Origin: Nigerium massiliense
GTDB lineage: Bacteria > Actinomycetota > Actinomycetes > Propionibacteriales > Propionibacteriaceae
Reading direction: 5' to 3'
DNA: 64,000 bases
NCBI RefSeq assembly: GCF_000826085.1
Contig: NZ_CCYM01000002.1
Span: 1,010,948-1,074,947 of the forward strand
The position numbers and the translations under genes are program-made. Shown piece by piece: positions 8,572-16,040 of this stretch (position 1 is the stretch's first letter; each line of letters starts with the position of its first letter). The notes below the pieces were generated by a model that saw only the letters and a program-made list of their open reading frames with translations, was not told the DNA's origin and made no database searches.

Positions 8572-8605
8572 ACAAAACCCGCGCGCGTCTGCCGGGGCGG
8601 CGAAC
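8572..8605 (+). repeat. 34-base direct repeat, copy 2
   Basis: Second exact copy, 38 bases before the ligase ATG. Only two copies and a 30-base spacer are present, so it is a local duplication in the glycosylase-ligase divergent region rather than an array. It may duplicate a regulatory site. Confidence 0.9.
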
Positions 8606-8643
8606 ACCCTCGGCGGCCGCGTCGCGTCTGCCACGATGGGGCC

Positions 8644-10209
8644 ATGCTGCTGAACGATCTCGCGACGGCCTCGGCGGAGGTCACCAAGACCGCGTCCCGG
8701 TTGCGCAAGACATCCGCGATGGCGACCGCGCTGCGTCAGGCCGGACCGGGCGAGATCGAGTTGGCGGCCCACTACCTCGGCGGCACCCTGCGGCAGCGAC
8801 GCACCGGGGTGGGCTGGCGCTCGCTGCAGGTGCTCCCCCCGGCGGCGGCCGAGCCTTCGCTGACGATCGGTGAGGTGGACGCCGCCCTGCAGGCCATGGC
8901 CGAGGCGTCCGGCGCGGGGTCGCAGAAGCGCCGCAGCGAACTGCTCGAGGGCCTGCTGAGCCGTGCCACGCCCGGCGAGCAGCGCTACCTGGTCGGCCTG
9001 TTGACCGGGGAGCTGCGTCAGGGCGCGCTCGATGGCGTCCTGCTGGACGCGGTGGCCGAGGCGGCCGGCGTCCCCGGCCCCCTGGTGCGGCGCGCCGCGA
9101 TGATGGCCGGCTCCACGCCGCTGATCGCCGAGGCCGCGCTCACCGGCGGCGCCGACGCGCTGAGCCGTTACGACCTCAAGGTGGGCGCGGGGGTGCGGCC
9201 CATGCTGGCGTCCTCGGCGAAGACCGTCGGGGAGGCGATGGCGAAGGTCGCGCCCCGCGGCGGGGACGTGGCGGTCGAGGCCAAGCTGGACGGCATCCGG
9301 GTGCAGGCGCACAAGGACGGCGACGACGTTCGGGTGTTCAGCCGCTCCCTGGACGACCTCACTGCGCGGCTGCCCGGGGTGGTGGACGCCGTCCGCGCCA
9401 TCGACGCGACCACGGCGATCCTGGACGGCGAGGCGCTGCTGCTCGAGGGATCCGGACGTCCGGCCGCCTTCCAGGACACGGCGTCCCGCGGCGCGACCCG
9501 GACGGCCGCCCCGCCCGAGGTGAGCGACGTCGACGAGGGCGCCCTGACGCCGTGGTTCTTCGACCTGCTCTACCTCGACGGTCGCTCGCTGGTCGACCTG
9601 CCGTTGCGCGAACGGTCCGCGCTGCTGGCCGAGCGCACCCCCGCACGGTTCATGATCGAGCGCACCGTCACCGACCTGTCGGCCGTCGCCGAGGCGTTCA
9701 ACGAGCACGTCCTGGCCCAGGGCCACGAGGGTGTCGTCGTGAAGAACCTCGACGCCCCCTACGACGCCGGACGCCGCGGCGCAGGCTGGGTGAAGGTCAA
9801 GCCGGTGCACACGCTCGACCTGATCGTTCTCGCCGTGGAGTGGGGCGGCGGACGCCGGCGCGGGAAGCTGTCGAACATCCACCTGGGCGCGCGCGACGAC
9901 GAGACCGGCGCCTGGGTGATGCTCGGCAAGACGTTCAAGGGCATGACCGACGAGATGCTGGCCTGGCAGACCGAACGGTTCCTCGAGCTGGAGGAGCGCC
10001 GCGACGGCTACACCGTCTACCTGCGTCCCGAGCAGGTCGTCGAGATCGCCTTCGACGGGCTGCAGCGCTCGACGCGGTACCCGGGCGGCCTGGCGCTGCG
10101 GTTCGCGCGCCTGCTGCGCTATCGCGACGATCTGGGACCCGACGACGTGGACACCATGGCGACCGTGCGCCAGTTCGCGCTGCGTTCGGGGGAGGGTCCC
10201 GAAGCATAA
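8644..10209 (+). CDS. ATP-dependent DNA ligase
   Basis: A 521-residue ATP-dependent DNA ligase of the actinobacterial LigB type, which seals nicks via a ligase-AMP intermediate. The AMP-accepting lysine is in VEAKLDGIRVQ near residue 220. Further nucleotidyltransferase motifs follow: VFSRSLDDLT, ILDGEALLL, FFDLLYLDG, GHEGVVVKN and GWVKVKP. An N-terminal DNA-binding domain precedes them and an OB-fold follows. The genome should also carry NAD-dependent LigA, and this class is a dispensable repair enzyme in mycobacteria. The divergent AlkA-like glycosylase fits a repair setting. The ATG is chosen because the protein then begins as LigB homologues do. The stop codon lies inside the left arm of an inverted-repeat element. 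Confidence 0.88.
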   Translation: MLLNDLATASAEVTKTASRLRKTSAMATALRQAGPGEIELAAHYLGGTLRQRRTGVGWRSLQVLPPAAAEPSLTIGEVDAALQAMAEASGAGSQKRRSELLEGLLSRATPGEQRYLVGLLTGELRQGALDGVLLDAVAEAAGVPGPLVRRAAMMAGSTPLIAEAALTGGADALSRYDLKVGAGVRPMLASSAKTVGEAMAKVAPRGGDVAVEAKLDGIRVQAHKDGDDVRVFSRSLDDLTARLPGVVDAVRAIDATTAILDGEALLLEGSGRPAAFQDTASRGATRTAAPPEVSDVDEGALTPWFFDLLYLDGRSLVDLPLRERSALLAERTPARFMIERTVTDLSAVAEAFNEHVLAQGHEGVVVKNLDAPYDAGRRGAGWVKVKPVHTLDLIVLAVEWGGGRRRGKLSNIHLGARDDETGAWVMLGKTFKGMTDEMLAWQTERFLELEERRDGYTVYLRPEQVVEIAFDGLQRSTRYPGGLALRFARLLRYRDDLGPDDVDTMATVRQFALRSGEGPEA

Positions 10210-10324
10210 CGGGATTATCCTGCCACTAGATTTTCGGCCACCCGAGACAAATCGCTCTGACAAGCGCATTCGTGGCCGGCTGGCGGGAGGGCCCGAAGCT
10301 GGTGGCAGGATAATCCCGTTATGC
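10204..10324. repeat. 121-bp element with perfect 23-bp terminal inverted repeats (MITE-like)
   Basis: The arms at 10204-10226 and 10302-10324 are exact reverse complements over 23 bases. They contain the shared core GGGATTATCCTGCC. Inside, a second short inverted pair CGGCCAC/GTGGCCG is seen. The 75-base centre has no coding potential and the arms are too far apart for a normal terminator. The left arm supplies the ligase stop codon (GCA TAA). This looks like a miniature inverted-repeat transposable element or a large palindromic repeat. No flanking target duplication was obvious. Confidence 0.75.
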
Positions 10325-10379
10325 CCGCGATCAGTGCTCGGTCGGCGTTGGTTGGCTACAGCGCGCGGGGTCGGTGCCC

Positions 10380-10910
10380 TCAGGCGGCGACGCGTTCGAT
10401 GAACGAGTCGAGGTTCGTGCGCAGGCGCCCGACGCGGCGCTCCTCGTCGATGGTCTCGGGCATGAACCCGCCTCCGGTGGCCCGGCGCAGCCGGCGGATG
10501 TACAGCGAGCACGCCAGGTCGGCGCAGATGTACGTCCCGACCGTGTTGTAGTTCCGGCCGGCCTCACCGGCGCGGGGTGCGACCATCATCACGGCGTCCA
10601 CCCCGCGGTGCTGGGTGCGGCACAGATTGCACAGCCCGCGCCGGCCCCGTAGCGGACGCGACTTCGGCAGCCGCAGGGCGACGCCGGCCAGGTCACCGGG
10701 GCGGCCCTTGTCGCCGGAGAGGATCTGGGCCAGGCCCGGGTGCGATTCGGCGACGATGTAGGCGTTCGTCGGGGACGCCGGGTCGATCCAGCCCAGGTAG
10801 TCGAGGGTGTCCCACAGCGTCGCGTCGAGCCACCACGGCATGGGGATGCGCTCGGGGTGGTCGTGGTTGATGAAGCTCGCCCGGATCTCGTCCTCGGTGA
10901 GTGCGCGCAT
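10380..10910 (-). CDS. FBP-domain (FusB-type treble-clef zinc finger) protein
   Basis: A 176-residue protein with the C-terminal treble-clef zinc-binding fold of FusB/FBP proteins, which bind elongation factor G and help free it from stalled or drug-bound ribosomes. The zinc ligands are visible as CNLC near residue 95 and CADLAC near residue 130. The RNYNTVGTYICADLACSLYIRR block is typical of actinobacterial FBP-domain proteins. The N-terminal part is shorter than in staphylococcal FusB. Whether it confers fusidic-acid resistance here cannot be told. It is a single gene following the inverted-repeat element. Confidence 0.8.
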   Translation of the reverse strand: MRALTEDEIRASFINHDHPERIPMPWWLDATLWDTLDYLGWIDPASPTNAYIVAESHPGLAQILSGDKGRPGDLAGVALRLPKSRPLRGRRGLCNLCRTQHRGVDAVMMVAPRAGEAGRNYNTVGTYICADLACSLYIRRLRRATGGGFMPETIDEERRVGRLRTNLDSFIERVAA

Positions 10911-10973
10911 GGTGCGACCTCCTCGTCTGGCCGGCCGGGGGCCACCCGCGCCGGGGCCGGCGGCCGGGTCGGC

Positions 10974-11162
10974 CTAGTTCTGGATGTCGGAGTTCGCGTA
11001 GTCGGCGTCGACGTCGTCGTCGTTGCCGGAGGCGTCGTCGTCGAACTCCAGGTCGGGGTTGCCCTCGGTTTCGGGGTCGCCCAACAGCGGGTTGTTGGCG
11101 TCGTGGAACTCCTGGAGGGGCTGCTCGCCGTTGGCGATCGCCGCTGCGAAATCTTCGCTCAT
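10974..11162 (-). CDS. Small acidic hypothetical protein
   Basis: A 62-residue, very acidic protein (LEFDDDASGNDDDVDADYANSD stretch in the second half) with no cysteine and no membrane segment. It is probably intrinsically disordered. The start ATG lacks a strong ribosome-binding site. It lies between the FBP protein and a membrane protein on the opposite strand. I do not recognise the family. The biased composition and third-position GC fit a real small gene, but evidence is modest. Confidence 0.5.
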   Translation of the reverse strand: MSEDFAAAIANGEQPLQEFHDANNPLLGDPETEGNPDLEFDDDASGNDDDVDADYANSDIQN

Positions 11163-11297
11163 GGGGGCAGCTTAGTCAGCCGAGCGCGCGGTGGCCCCGT
11201 GCGTCGCGACACGGTTCGCGACACCGGACCGTAGGCTGCCGCTCAGTCGACGACCGCGCACCCTCCGCGCGGGGGCCGAGCCGAAGGGAGAACGACG

Positions 11298-11723
11298 ATG
11301 GCCACCGAGACTTCGACGCCCCAGGCGCGCGACGGCGTCCCCGATCGGGCGGACGCCCGCGGCGCCCTCGTGTGCGCGGTGCTCGTCCCGCTGGGCACGG
11401 CCGCCTTCGTCCTGCTGACCGTCGCGGACGGCAACCTGTCGTTCCTCGGCGTCGCCGCGCTCGCGACGGCGGCGCTGGCCTGGCGCGCGTCGAGGCGCTT
11501 CGTGGACGCCGTCACCGTCCTCGACGGCGAACGCGGACGCCGCCGGCACGGCCCGCTCGCCACCGCGTCCCCGCGCTACCTGCGGCTCTACGCCCACGCG
11601 CTCGGCTGGCCGGCCCGCTGGCCCGGCGTGGCGGTTTGGGTGCTGTGGCTCGTCTCGGTGGGGGCGGTGGTCTACTTCCTGATCAGCTTCGCCGTCCGCG
11701 TGATCAGCGCAGCCGTAGCCTGA
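11298..11723 (+). CDS. Hypothetical integral membrane protein
   Basis: A 141-residue protein with two N-terminal hydrophobic segments (LVCAVLVPLGTAAFVLLTVA and FLGVAALATAALAW) and one near the C-terminus (AVWVLWLVSVGAVVYFLISFAV). A basic loop lies between them (RRHGPLATASPRYLR). The ATG follows GAAGGGAGAACGACG. Its last 20 bases overlap the 3' end of the convergent pxpBC gene. Family not recognised. Confidence 0.65.
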   Translation: MATETSTPQARDGVPDRADARGALVCAVLVPLGTAAFVLLTVADGNLSFLGVAALATAALAWRASRRFVDAVTVLDGERGRRRHGPLATASPRYLRLYAHALGWPARWPGVAVWVLWLVSVGAVVYFLISFAVRVISAAVA

Positions 11724-13305
11724 CCTGCTGCCCCGGACGCGCCTGCGCGAGCCGGTCGGTATCCGCGTCGGCGACGACGGCCGCGACCGGGTAGCCGCCC
11801 GTCACGGGGTGGTCGGCGAGGAAGATCACCGGCTGCCCGTTGCTCGGCACTTGGATCGAGCCGCGCACCACGCCCTCGCTCTGCAGCTCGCGGCCCTCGT
11901 GCTCCGGAGCGCGCTGCAGGGGCTCGCCCTCCAGCCGGACGCCGACGCGGTCGCTGCGCTGCGACACCGTCCAGGTCGTCTCGGCGAGGCGGTGGAGGTC
12001 GGCCAGCCAGGCGTCCCGCGGGCCGGGGACCACGTCGAGCACGAGCGGTTCGTTCGTCGGGGCGCTGGCCGGCGCGGAGTCCACCGAGGTCGGGTCGAGC
12101 GGGCCGTCCCCGATCGGCAGGAGGGCTCCGACCGTCAGCTTCGCCGGCCCGAGCCCTGACATCGTGTCCGTGCTGCGCGACCCCAGCACCTGCGGCACGT
12201 CGAACCCGCCGGCCACGGCGAGGTAGCTGCGCAGCCCGGCGGCCGGGAGCCCCAGCTTGAGCGTCGCGCCGGGGGGCAGGTAGAACGGCGCGTTGACCGG
12301 GGCCGGGACGCCGTCGACGCTCACCGGGGATGGCGCGCCCGTCACCGCGACGTGCAGGTGCCCGGACGCGCGCAGCGTCAGTCCGCCGAACGTGCCCTCG
12401 ATCGTCGCCCGGTCGTCGGGGTTGCCGACCAGCCGGTTCGCCAGCGCATGCGCGGCGCGGTCCGCGGCGCCGGAGCGCGTGACGCCCACGGCGCCGTAGC
12501 CCGGACGCCCGAGGTCCTGCAGGAGCGCCAGCGGTCCGGTGGCGACGACCTCGACTGCGCGGCCGGTCACGAGGGGCGCATCGGGGTGGGGTCGTGCGGG
12601 TCCGCCGCGGACGGCGGGGTCGGCAGAGGGTGCGCGGTCGTCGGGGGAGTCCGCGCGGACGAAGCGGACGTGCGCGCCCGGTTGGAGCAGCGCCGGGGGC
12701 TCGCGGTCGGCGTCCCACAGCACGGTGTCGGTGTGGCCGAGTAGCTGCCACCCGCCGGGGGAGGAGCGGGGGTAGATGCCGCTGAACGCGCCCGCCAGCC
12801 CGACCGCGCCGGCCGGGACGGTCGTGCGCGGCTCGTCGCGGCGGGGCACCTGCAGGCGCGGGTCCCCGTCGACCAAGTAGGAGAAGCCCGGGGCGAAGCC
12901 GCCGAACGCGACACGCCAGGGGCGAGACGTGTGCGCGGCGATGACGTCGTCGACGCTCAGCCGCGTGAGCCGCGCGACCTCGTCGAGGTCGGGCCCGTCG
13001 TAGACGACCGGGATCTCGATGGCGTCCGTCTCGGCGGCGCGGCGGGTCGACGGCAGGAGCGCGCGCTGCAGGGCCTGGGCGCCGAGCAGGGACGCGAGGC
13101 CCTCCCGCACCCCGGGCAGCGCGGCCGCCGACCGGACGGTGACCAGCACGGTGAGCGCGGCGGGGACGACGTCCTCGATCGCCGACCACGGCGCCGACCC
13201 CTCCTCGGCCAGGGCGCGGATGATCCCGTCGAGGGCGAGCACCTCGTCGAGGTCGGCCAGTTCGATCAGCACCGCCCGCTCCCCGCAGGGCAGCAGCGCG
13301 CTCAT
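11704..13305 (-). CDS. pxpBC: Fused 5-oxoprolinase subunits B and C (KipI-KipA fusion)
   Basis: A 533-residue fusion. Residues 1 to about 210 are the PxpB/KipI (allophanate hydrolase subunit 1-like) domain, with FGGFAPGFSYLVDG and the PRRDEPRTTVPAGAVGLAG block. Residues about 240 to 530 are the PxpC/KipA domain, with LQDLGRPGYGAVGVTRSGAADR and VTGAPSPV. Together with PxpA they form the ATP-dependent enzyme opening 5-oxo-L-proline (pyroglutamate) to glutamate. The ATG overlaps the pxpA stop by four bases, which rules out the longer frame upstream. The fusion of two normally separate subunits is seen in some bacteria. Its 3' end overlaps the convergent membrane-protein gene by 20 bases. Confidence 0.88.
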   Translation of the reverse strand: MSALLPCGERAVLIELADLDEVLALDGIIRALAEEGSAPWSAIEDVVPAALTVLVTVRSAAALPGVREGLASLLGAQALQRALLPSTRRAAETDAIEIPVVYDGPDLDEVARLTRLSVDDVIAAHTSRPWRVAFGGFAPGFSYLVDGDPRLQVPRRDEPRTTVPAGAVGLAGAFSGIYPRSSPGGWQLLGHTDTVLWDADREPPALLQPGAHVRFVRADSPDDRAPSADPAVRGGPARPHPDAPLVTGRAVEVVATGPLALLQDLGRPGYGAVGVTRSGAADRAAHALANRLVGNPDDRATIEGTFGGLTLRASGHLHVAVTGAPSPVSVDGVPAPVNAPFYLPPGATLKLGLPAAGLRSYLAVAGGFDVPQVLGSRSTDTMSGLGPAKLTVGALLPIGDGPLDPTSVDSAPASAPTNEPLVLDVVPGPRDAWLADLHRLAETTWTVSQRSDRVGVRLEGEPLQRAPEHEGRELQSEGVVRGSIQVPSNGQPVIFLADHPVTGGYPVAAVVADADTDRLAQARPGQQVRLRLR

Positions 13306-14084
13306 CCCGCGAACGGCGCGAGCCGGACGCCGGCGTCCACCAGCGTGGCCCGCACCTCCCGCGCCATGGCGACCGCGCCGGGCGAATCGCCGTGGATGCA
13401 CAAGGAATCGGCGCCGAGCTCGATGTCGGTGCCGTCCGCGGCGGTCAGGAGCCCGGTCCGCGCCAGCCGAAGAACCCGGGCGGCGACGGCGTCCGGCTCG
13501 TGGAGAACCGCGCCGGGCAGCCGCCGCGACACGAGCGTCCCGTCGGGGTTGTAGGCCCGGTCGACGAAGGCCTCGCGCACCGGACGCAGGCCCGCCTCGG
13601 CGGCCACCTCAAGGAACGCCGAGCCGGGCAGGCCCAGCACCGCCAGCCCCGGCTTGAACGCGACGACCGCTTCGACGACGGCGGCTGCCTGCGCCCGGTC
13701 GGCCACGATGCGGTTGTAGAGGGCGCCGTGCGGCTTGACGTAGGCCACCTCGGTGCCGGCGGCCCGGCAGATGCCTTCGAGCGCGCCGAGTTGGTACAGC
13801 ACGTCGGCGGCGAGTTCGTCGGGGGCGTAGTCCATGACGCGGCGTCCGAAGCCGACGAGGTCGCGGTAGGACGGGTGGGCGCCGACGGCGATGCCGCGGG
13901 CGGCCGCGTCGGCGACCGTGCGACGGGTGGTGAGGGGGTCGCCCGCGTGGAAGCCGCAGGCGATGTTGGCGCTCGTGACGACGTCGAGCATCGCCGCGTC
14001 GTCGCCCATCGTCCACGTGCCCAGGGATTCGCCGAGGTCAGCGTTGAGGTCGACCGTGCCAGCAGCGTGCGTGGATGCGCTCAT
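13302..14084 (-). CDS. pxpA: 5-oxoprolinase subunit A (LamB/YcsF family)
   Basis: A 260-residue LamB/YcsF-family protein. The start TVDLNADLGESLGTW, the NIACGFHAGDP block, the GVGAHPSYRDLVGFGRR-like segment and YVKPHGALYN are all hallmark motifs. It is the catalytic partner of PxpB/PxpC in hydrolysis of 5-oxoproline to glutamate. It is the first gene of a two-gene minus-strand operon with a four-base overlap to pxpBC. A LuxR-type regulator is divergent from it. Confidence 0.9.
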   Translation of the reverse strand: MSASTHAAGTVDLNADLGESLGTWTMGDDAAMLDVVTSANIACGFHAGDPLTTRRTVADAAARGIAVGAHPSYRDLVGFGRRVMDYAPDELAADVLYQLGALEGICRAAGTEVAYVKPHGALYNRIVADRAQAAAVVEAVVAFKPGLAVLGLPGSAFLEVAAEAGLRPVREAFVDRAYNPDGTLVSRRLPGAVLHEPDAVAARVLRLARTGLLTAADGTDIELGADSLCIHGDSPGAVAMAREVRATLVDAGVRLAPFAG

Positions 14085-14220
14085 TGTTTCCTCCCACCGG
14101 ACGATCGGCGCTGTCAGGGCTGCAGCCTAAGGCCCCGTGACCCGGGAAGGAACGCCGCCGGTCGAGTTCGCGGTGGGGAGGACGACTCCCCCCATCGGCT
14201 ATCCTTCAGGGGTGAATCAA

Positions 14221-14892
14221 ATGGCTCCCAAGGGTGTATCGCTGCAGCCTAAGAGGTTAAACCCGATCTCGGTCGCCGCCGTGGACGAATCCCCCCTCGT
14301 TCTCGCGGGGCTGCGGGCACTGTGCGCCAACGACAGCTTGGGGCTCATCATGGCGGAGTACGCGCCGGGGGTCGCCGTCGACATCGTGCTCTACGACCCG
14401 TTGGACGAGCGCGGGAACCCGCGGCACCGGGTGCCGCAGCTGGCGGCCGACCGGGGCGTCCGGCGCGTCGCTGCCTACTCCTGGTCGGCGTCGCCCGCGT
14501 TCGTCGAGTCGGTGCTGCTGCAGGGGGCCAACGGCTACCTGTCGAAGAAGGTGGCCGGGGTGGAGCTGGCGTCCTCGATGCGCAGCATCGTTGCCGGGGA
14601 GCGCGTCGTCGATCGCTCCCTGTTCGGTTCCGAGGACGCCGTGCAGGTCCCGTTCGTCGAGAGGCTGACGCCGCGCGAGGCGTCCATCGTGACCGCGATC
14701 GCGCGCGGGTGGTCGAACCAGGAGATCGCCGACCGGCTGAATCTGTCGATCAACTCGGTGAAGTCGTACATCCGTGCGGCCTACCGCAAGATCGGGGTGT
14801 CCCGCCGCAGCCAGGCCGTGGCCTGGGCCGTCAACAACGGGCTGGGAGCCGCCCCGGAGGAGGACGCCCTCGCGCCAGCGCCGCAGCACTGA
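14221..14892 (+). CDS. LuxR/NarL-type response regulator
   Basis: A 223-residue regulator. The receiver domain (residues about 15 to 135) keeps the acidic pair near AAVDES, the phospho-acceptor position in IVLYDPLDE, and the conserved lysine in GYLSKK. The C-terminal LuxR helix-turn-helix (LTPREASIVTAIARGWSNQEIADRLNLSINSVKSYIRAAYRKI) is fully typical. I start it at the ATG, which has AGGGG eight bases upstream. The receiver is compact and slightly degenerate. No histidine kinase is adjacent, so it is an orphan here. Its target is unknown; the divergent pxp operon is a candidate. Confidence 0.85.
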   Translation: MAPKGVSLQPKRLNPISVAAVDESPLVLAGLRALCANDSLGLIMAEYAPGVAVDIVLYDPLDERGNPRHRVPQLAADRGVRRVAAYSWSASPAFVESVLLQGANGYLSKKVAGVELASSMRSIVAGERVVDRSLFGSEDAVQVPFVERLTPREASIVTAIARGWSNQEIADRLNLSINSVKSYIRAAYRKIGVSRRSQAVAWAVNNGLGAAPEEDALAPAPQH

Positions 14893-14928
14893 CCCGGGCC
14901 GCGTGACAGCTCGTCGTATACCGATAGC

Positions 14929-15735
14929 ATGCAGCCCATGTCCCCTGCTCGTGGTGGAACCGACGTCACGCCGTCCGGTGCGGCTCCGGCGGTCGTGCGT
15001 GCCGTCGGGGTGCTCGACGCTCTGGCGGACGCCCCCGACGGGGTGATGACGCTCAGCGACCTCAGCCGCGCTCTGGGTGTCCCGAAGTCGTCCACGAGCT
15101 CCATCTGTTCCGCGCTCGAACTCGGTGGGTTGATCGCGCGCGAAGGCGCGGGCTATACGCTCGGGCGCCGGCTCGTCGAGTTGGGCGGCTCCTACCTGGC
15201 GAGCGTCGATCAGGTGCGCGAGTTCTACGATCTGTGCGCGGCGTCCGAGGTGCTGAAGTCCGAGACCGTCCGGTTGTCCGTGCTCGCCGGCATCGACACC
15301 CTGGTGCTGGCCCGGTACGAGGGACGCCCCGCCATCCGGTTCACCGCCAGCATCGGCGACCGGCTCCCCGCCTCGACCACCGCGCAGGGCAAGGTGCTGC
15401 TGTCCCGGTTCGAGGATCACGAGGTCAAGCGGCTCTACCACGGCATCGGCGAGCTGCCCCAGCTGGCCAAGAACAGCCTGCGCACCGTGGACGACCTGCT
15501 CGCCGACCTCGAGATCATTCGCGCACAGGACTACGGCTTCGACAACGAGGAGATCTCCGAGCGCGTCTGCGGGCTGGCCGTGAACGTGCCCACCCGCGGC
15601 GTCCGCGCCCCGCACCTGGCGGTGAGCGTGACGAAGCTCCGCTCGGATCTGTCCGACGACGAGGCGCGCGTCCTCGTCGCTGCACTGCGTGAGGTCGCCC
15701 GTTCCCTGGGCAACCCGCTGAATCTGTCCCTGTAG
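14929..15735 (+). CDS. IclR-family transcriptional regulator
   Basis: A 268-residue IclR-type regulator. A winged helix-turn-helix spans residues about 20 to 85 (MTLSDLSRALGVPKSSTSSICSALE). The effector-binding domain includes RFTASIGDRLPASTTAQGKVLLS and a C-terminal AVNVPTRG...HLAVSV block. There are two candidate starts, ATG at 14929 and 14938, neither with a strong ribosome-binding site. The gene lies upstream, on the same strand, of an MHS transporter and a 2-hydroxyacid dehydrogenase. A 7+7 palindrome sits between, so it likely controls import and oxidation or reduction of an organic acid. Confidence 0.88.
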   Translation: MQPMSPARGGTDVTPSGAAPAVVRAVGVLDALADAPDGVMTLSDLSRALGVPKSSTSSICSALELGGLIAREGAGYTLGRRLVELGGSYLASVDQVREFYDLCAASEVLKSETVRLSVLAGIDTLVLARYEGRPAIRFTASIGDRLPASTTAQGKVLLSRFEDHEVKRLYHGIGELPQLAKNSLRTVDDLLADLEIIRAQDYGFDNEEISERVCGLAVNVPTRGVRAPHLAVSVTKLRSDLSDDEARVLVAALREVARSLGNPLNLSL

Positions 15736-16040
15736 CGCCCCTGGACGCCGCGGCCGGCCTTCGATCTGTTCGTCCTCAGGGCGTCCGCGATCGGTTCGAC
15801 CCTGGACGCCCCGCGGCCGCCGGTGGGACGCCGCGTCCGTCGCTCGGACGCCGTCGCCGATCGGGCGCGTGCCCTGCGTCATGCGCGGCCTCCTTCGTCC
15901 TGCGCGAGCGCCTCTGAATTGACGCTGCCAGCGGGTTCCGTGTGATGAAACCGAGACTTTTTGTTCAATCTATTGAACTCTGTTCGATCTGAGGTTCATA
16001 CTGAGGGGAACCACTTCAATGACGAAACAGGGATTGCACC
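15736..16040 (+). promoter_or_regulatory. Intergenic control region with IclR-type palindrome
   Basis: 305 bases between the regulator and transporter genes. The only strong signal is GTTCAAT-CT-ATTGAAC at 15963-15978, two perfect 7-base arms in an AT-richer patch, followed by a looser GTTCGATCTGAGGTTC. They sit about 65-75 bases before the transporter ATG, a position suited to an operator. The left 160 bases are GC-rich with several GGACGCC words and show no gene. Confidence 0.55.

Noticed and set aside
8508..8605. CRISPR-like repeat
   Set aside because: Only two copies of a GC-rich 34-mer with one 30-base spacer, between promoters of repair genes, with no cas gene in the window.
10321..10551. 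Small plus-strand gene starting at the ATG in the right inverted-repeat arm
   Set aside because: It lacks a ribosome-binding site and runs antisense to the FBP zinc-finger gene, which has clear Cys pairs.
14257..15882. 541-codon minus-strand frame across the LuxR and IclR genes
   Set aside because: Antisense shadow; both plus-strand genes have intact helix-turn-helix domains.
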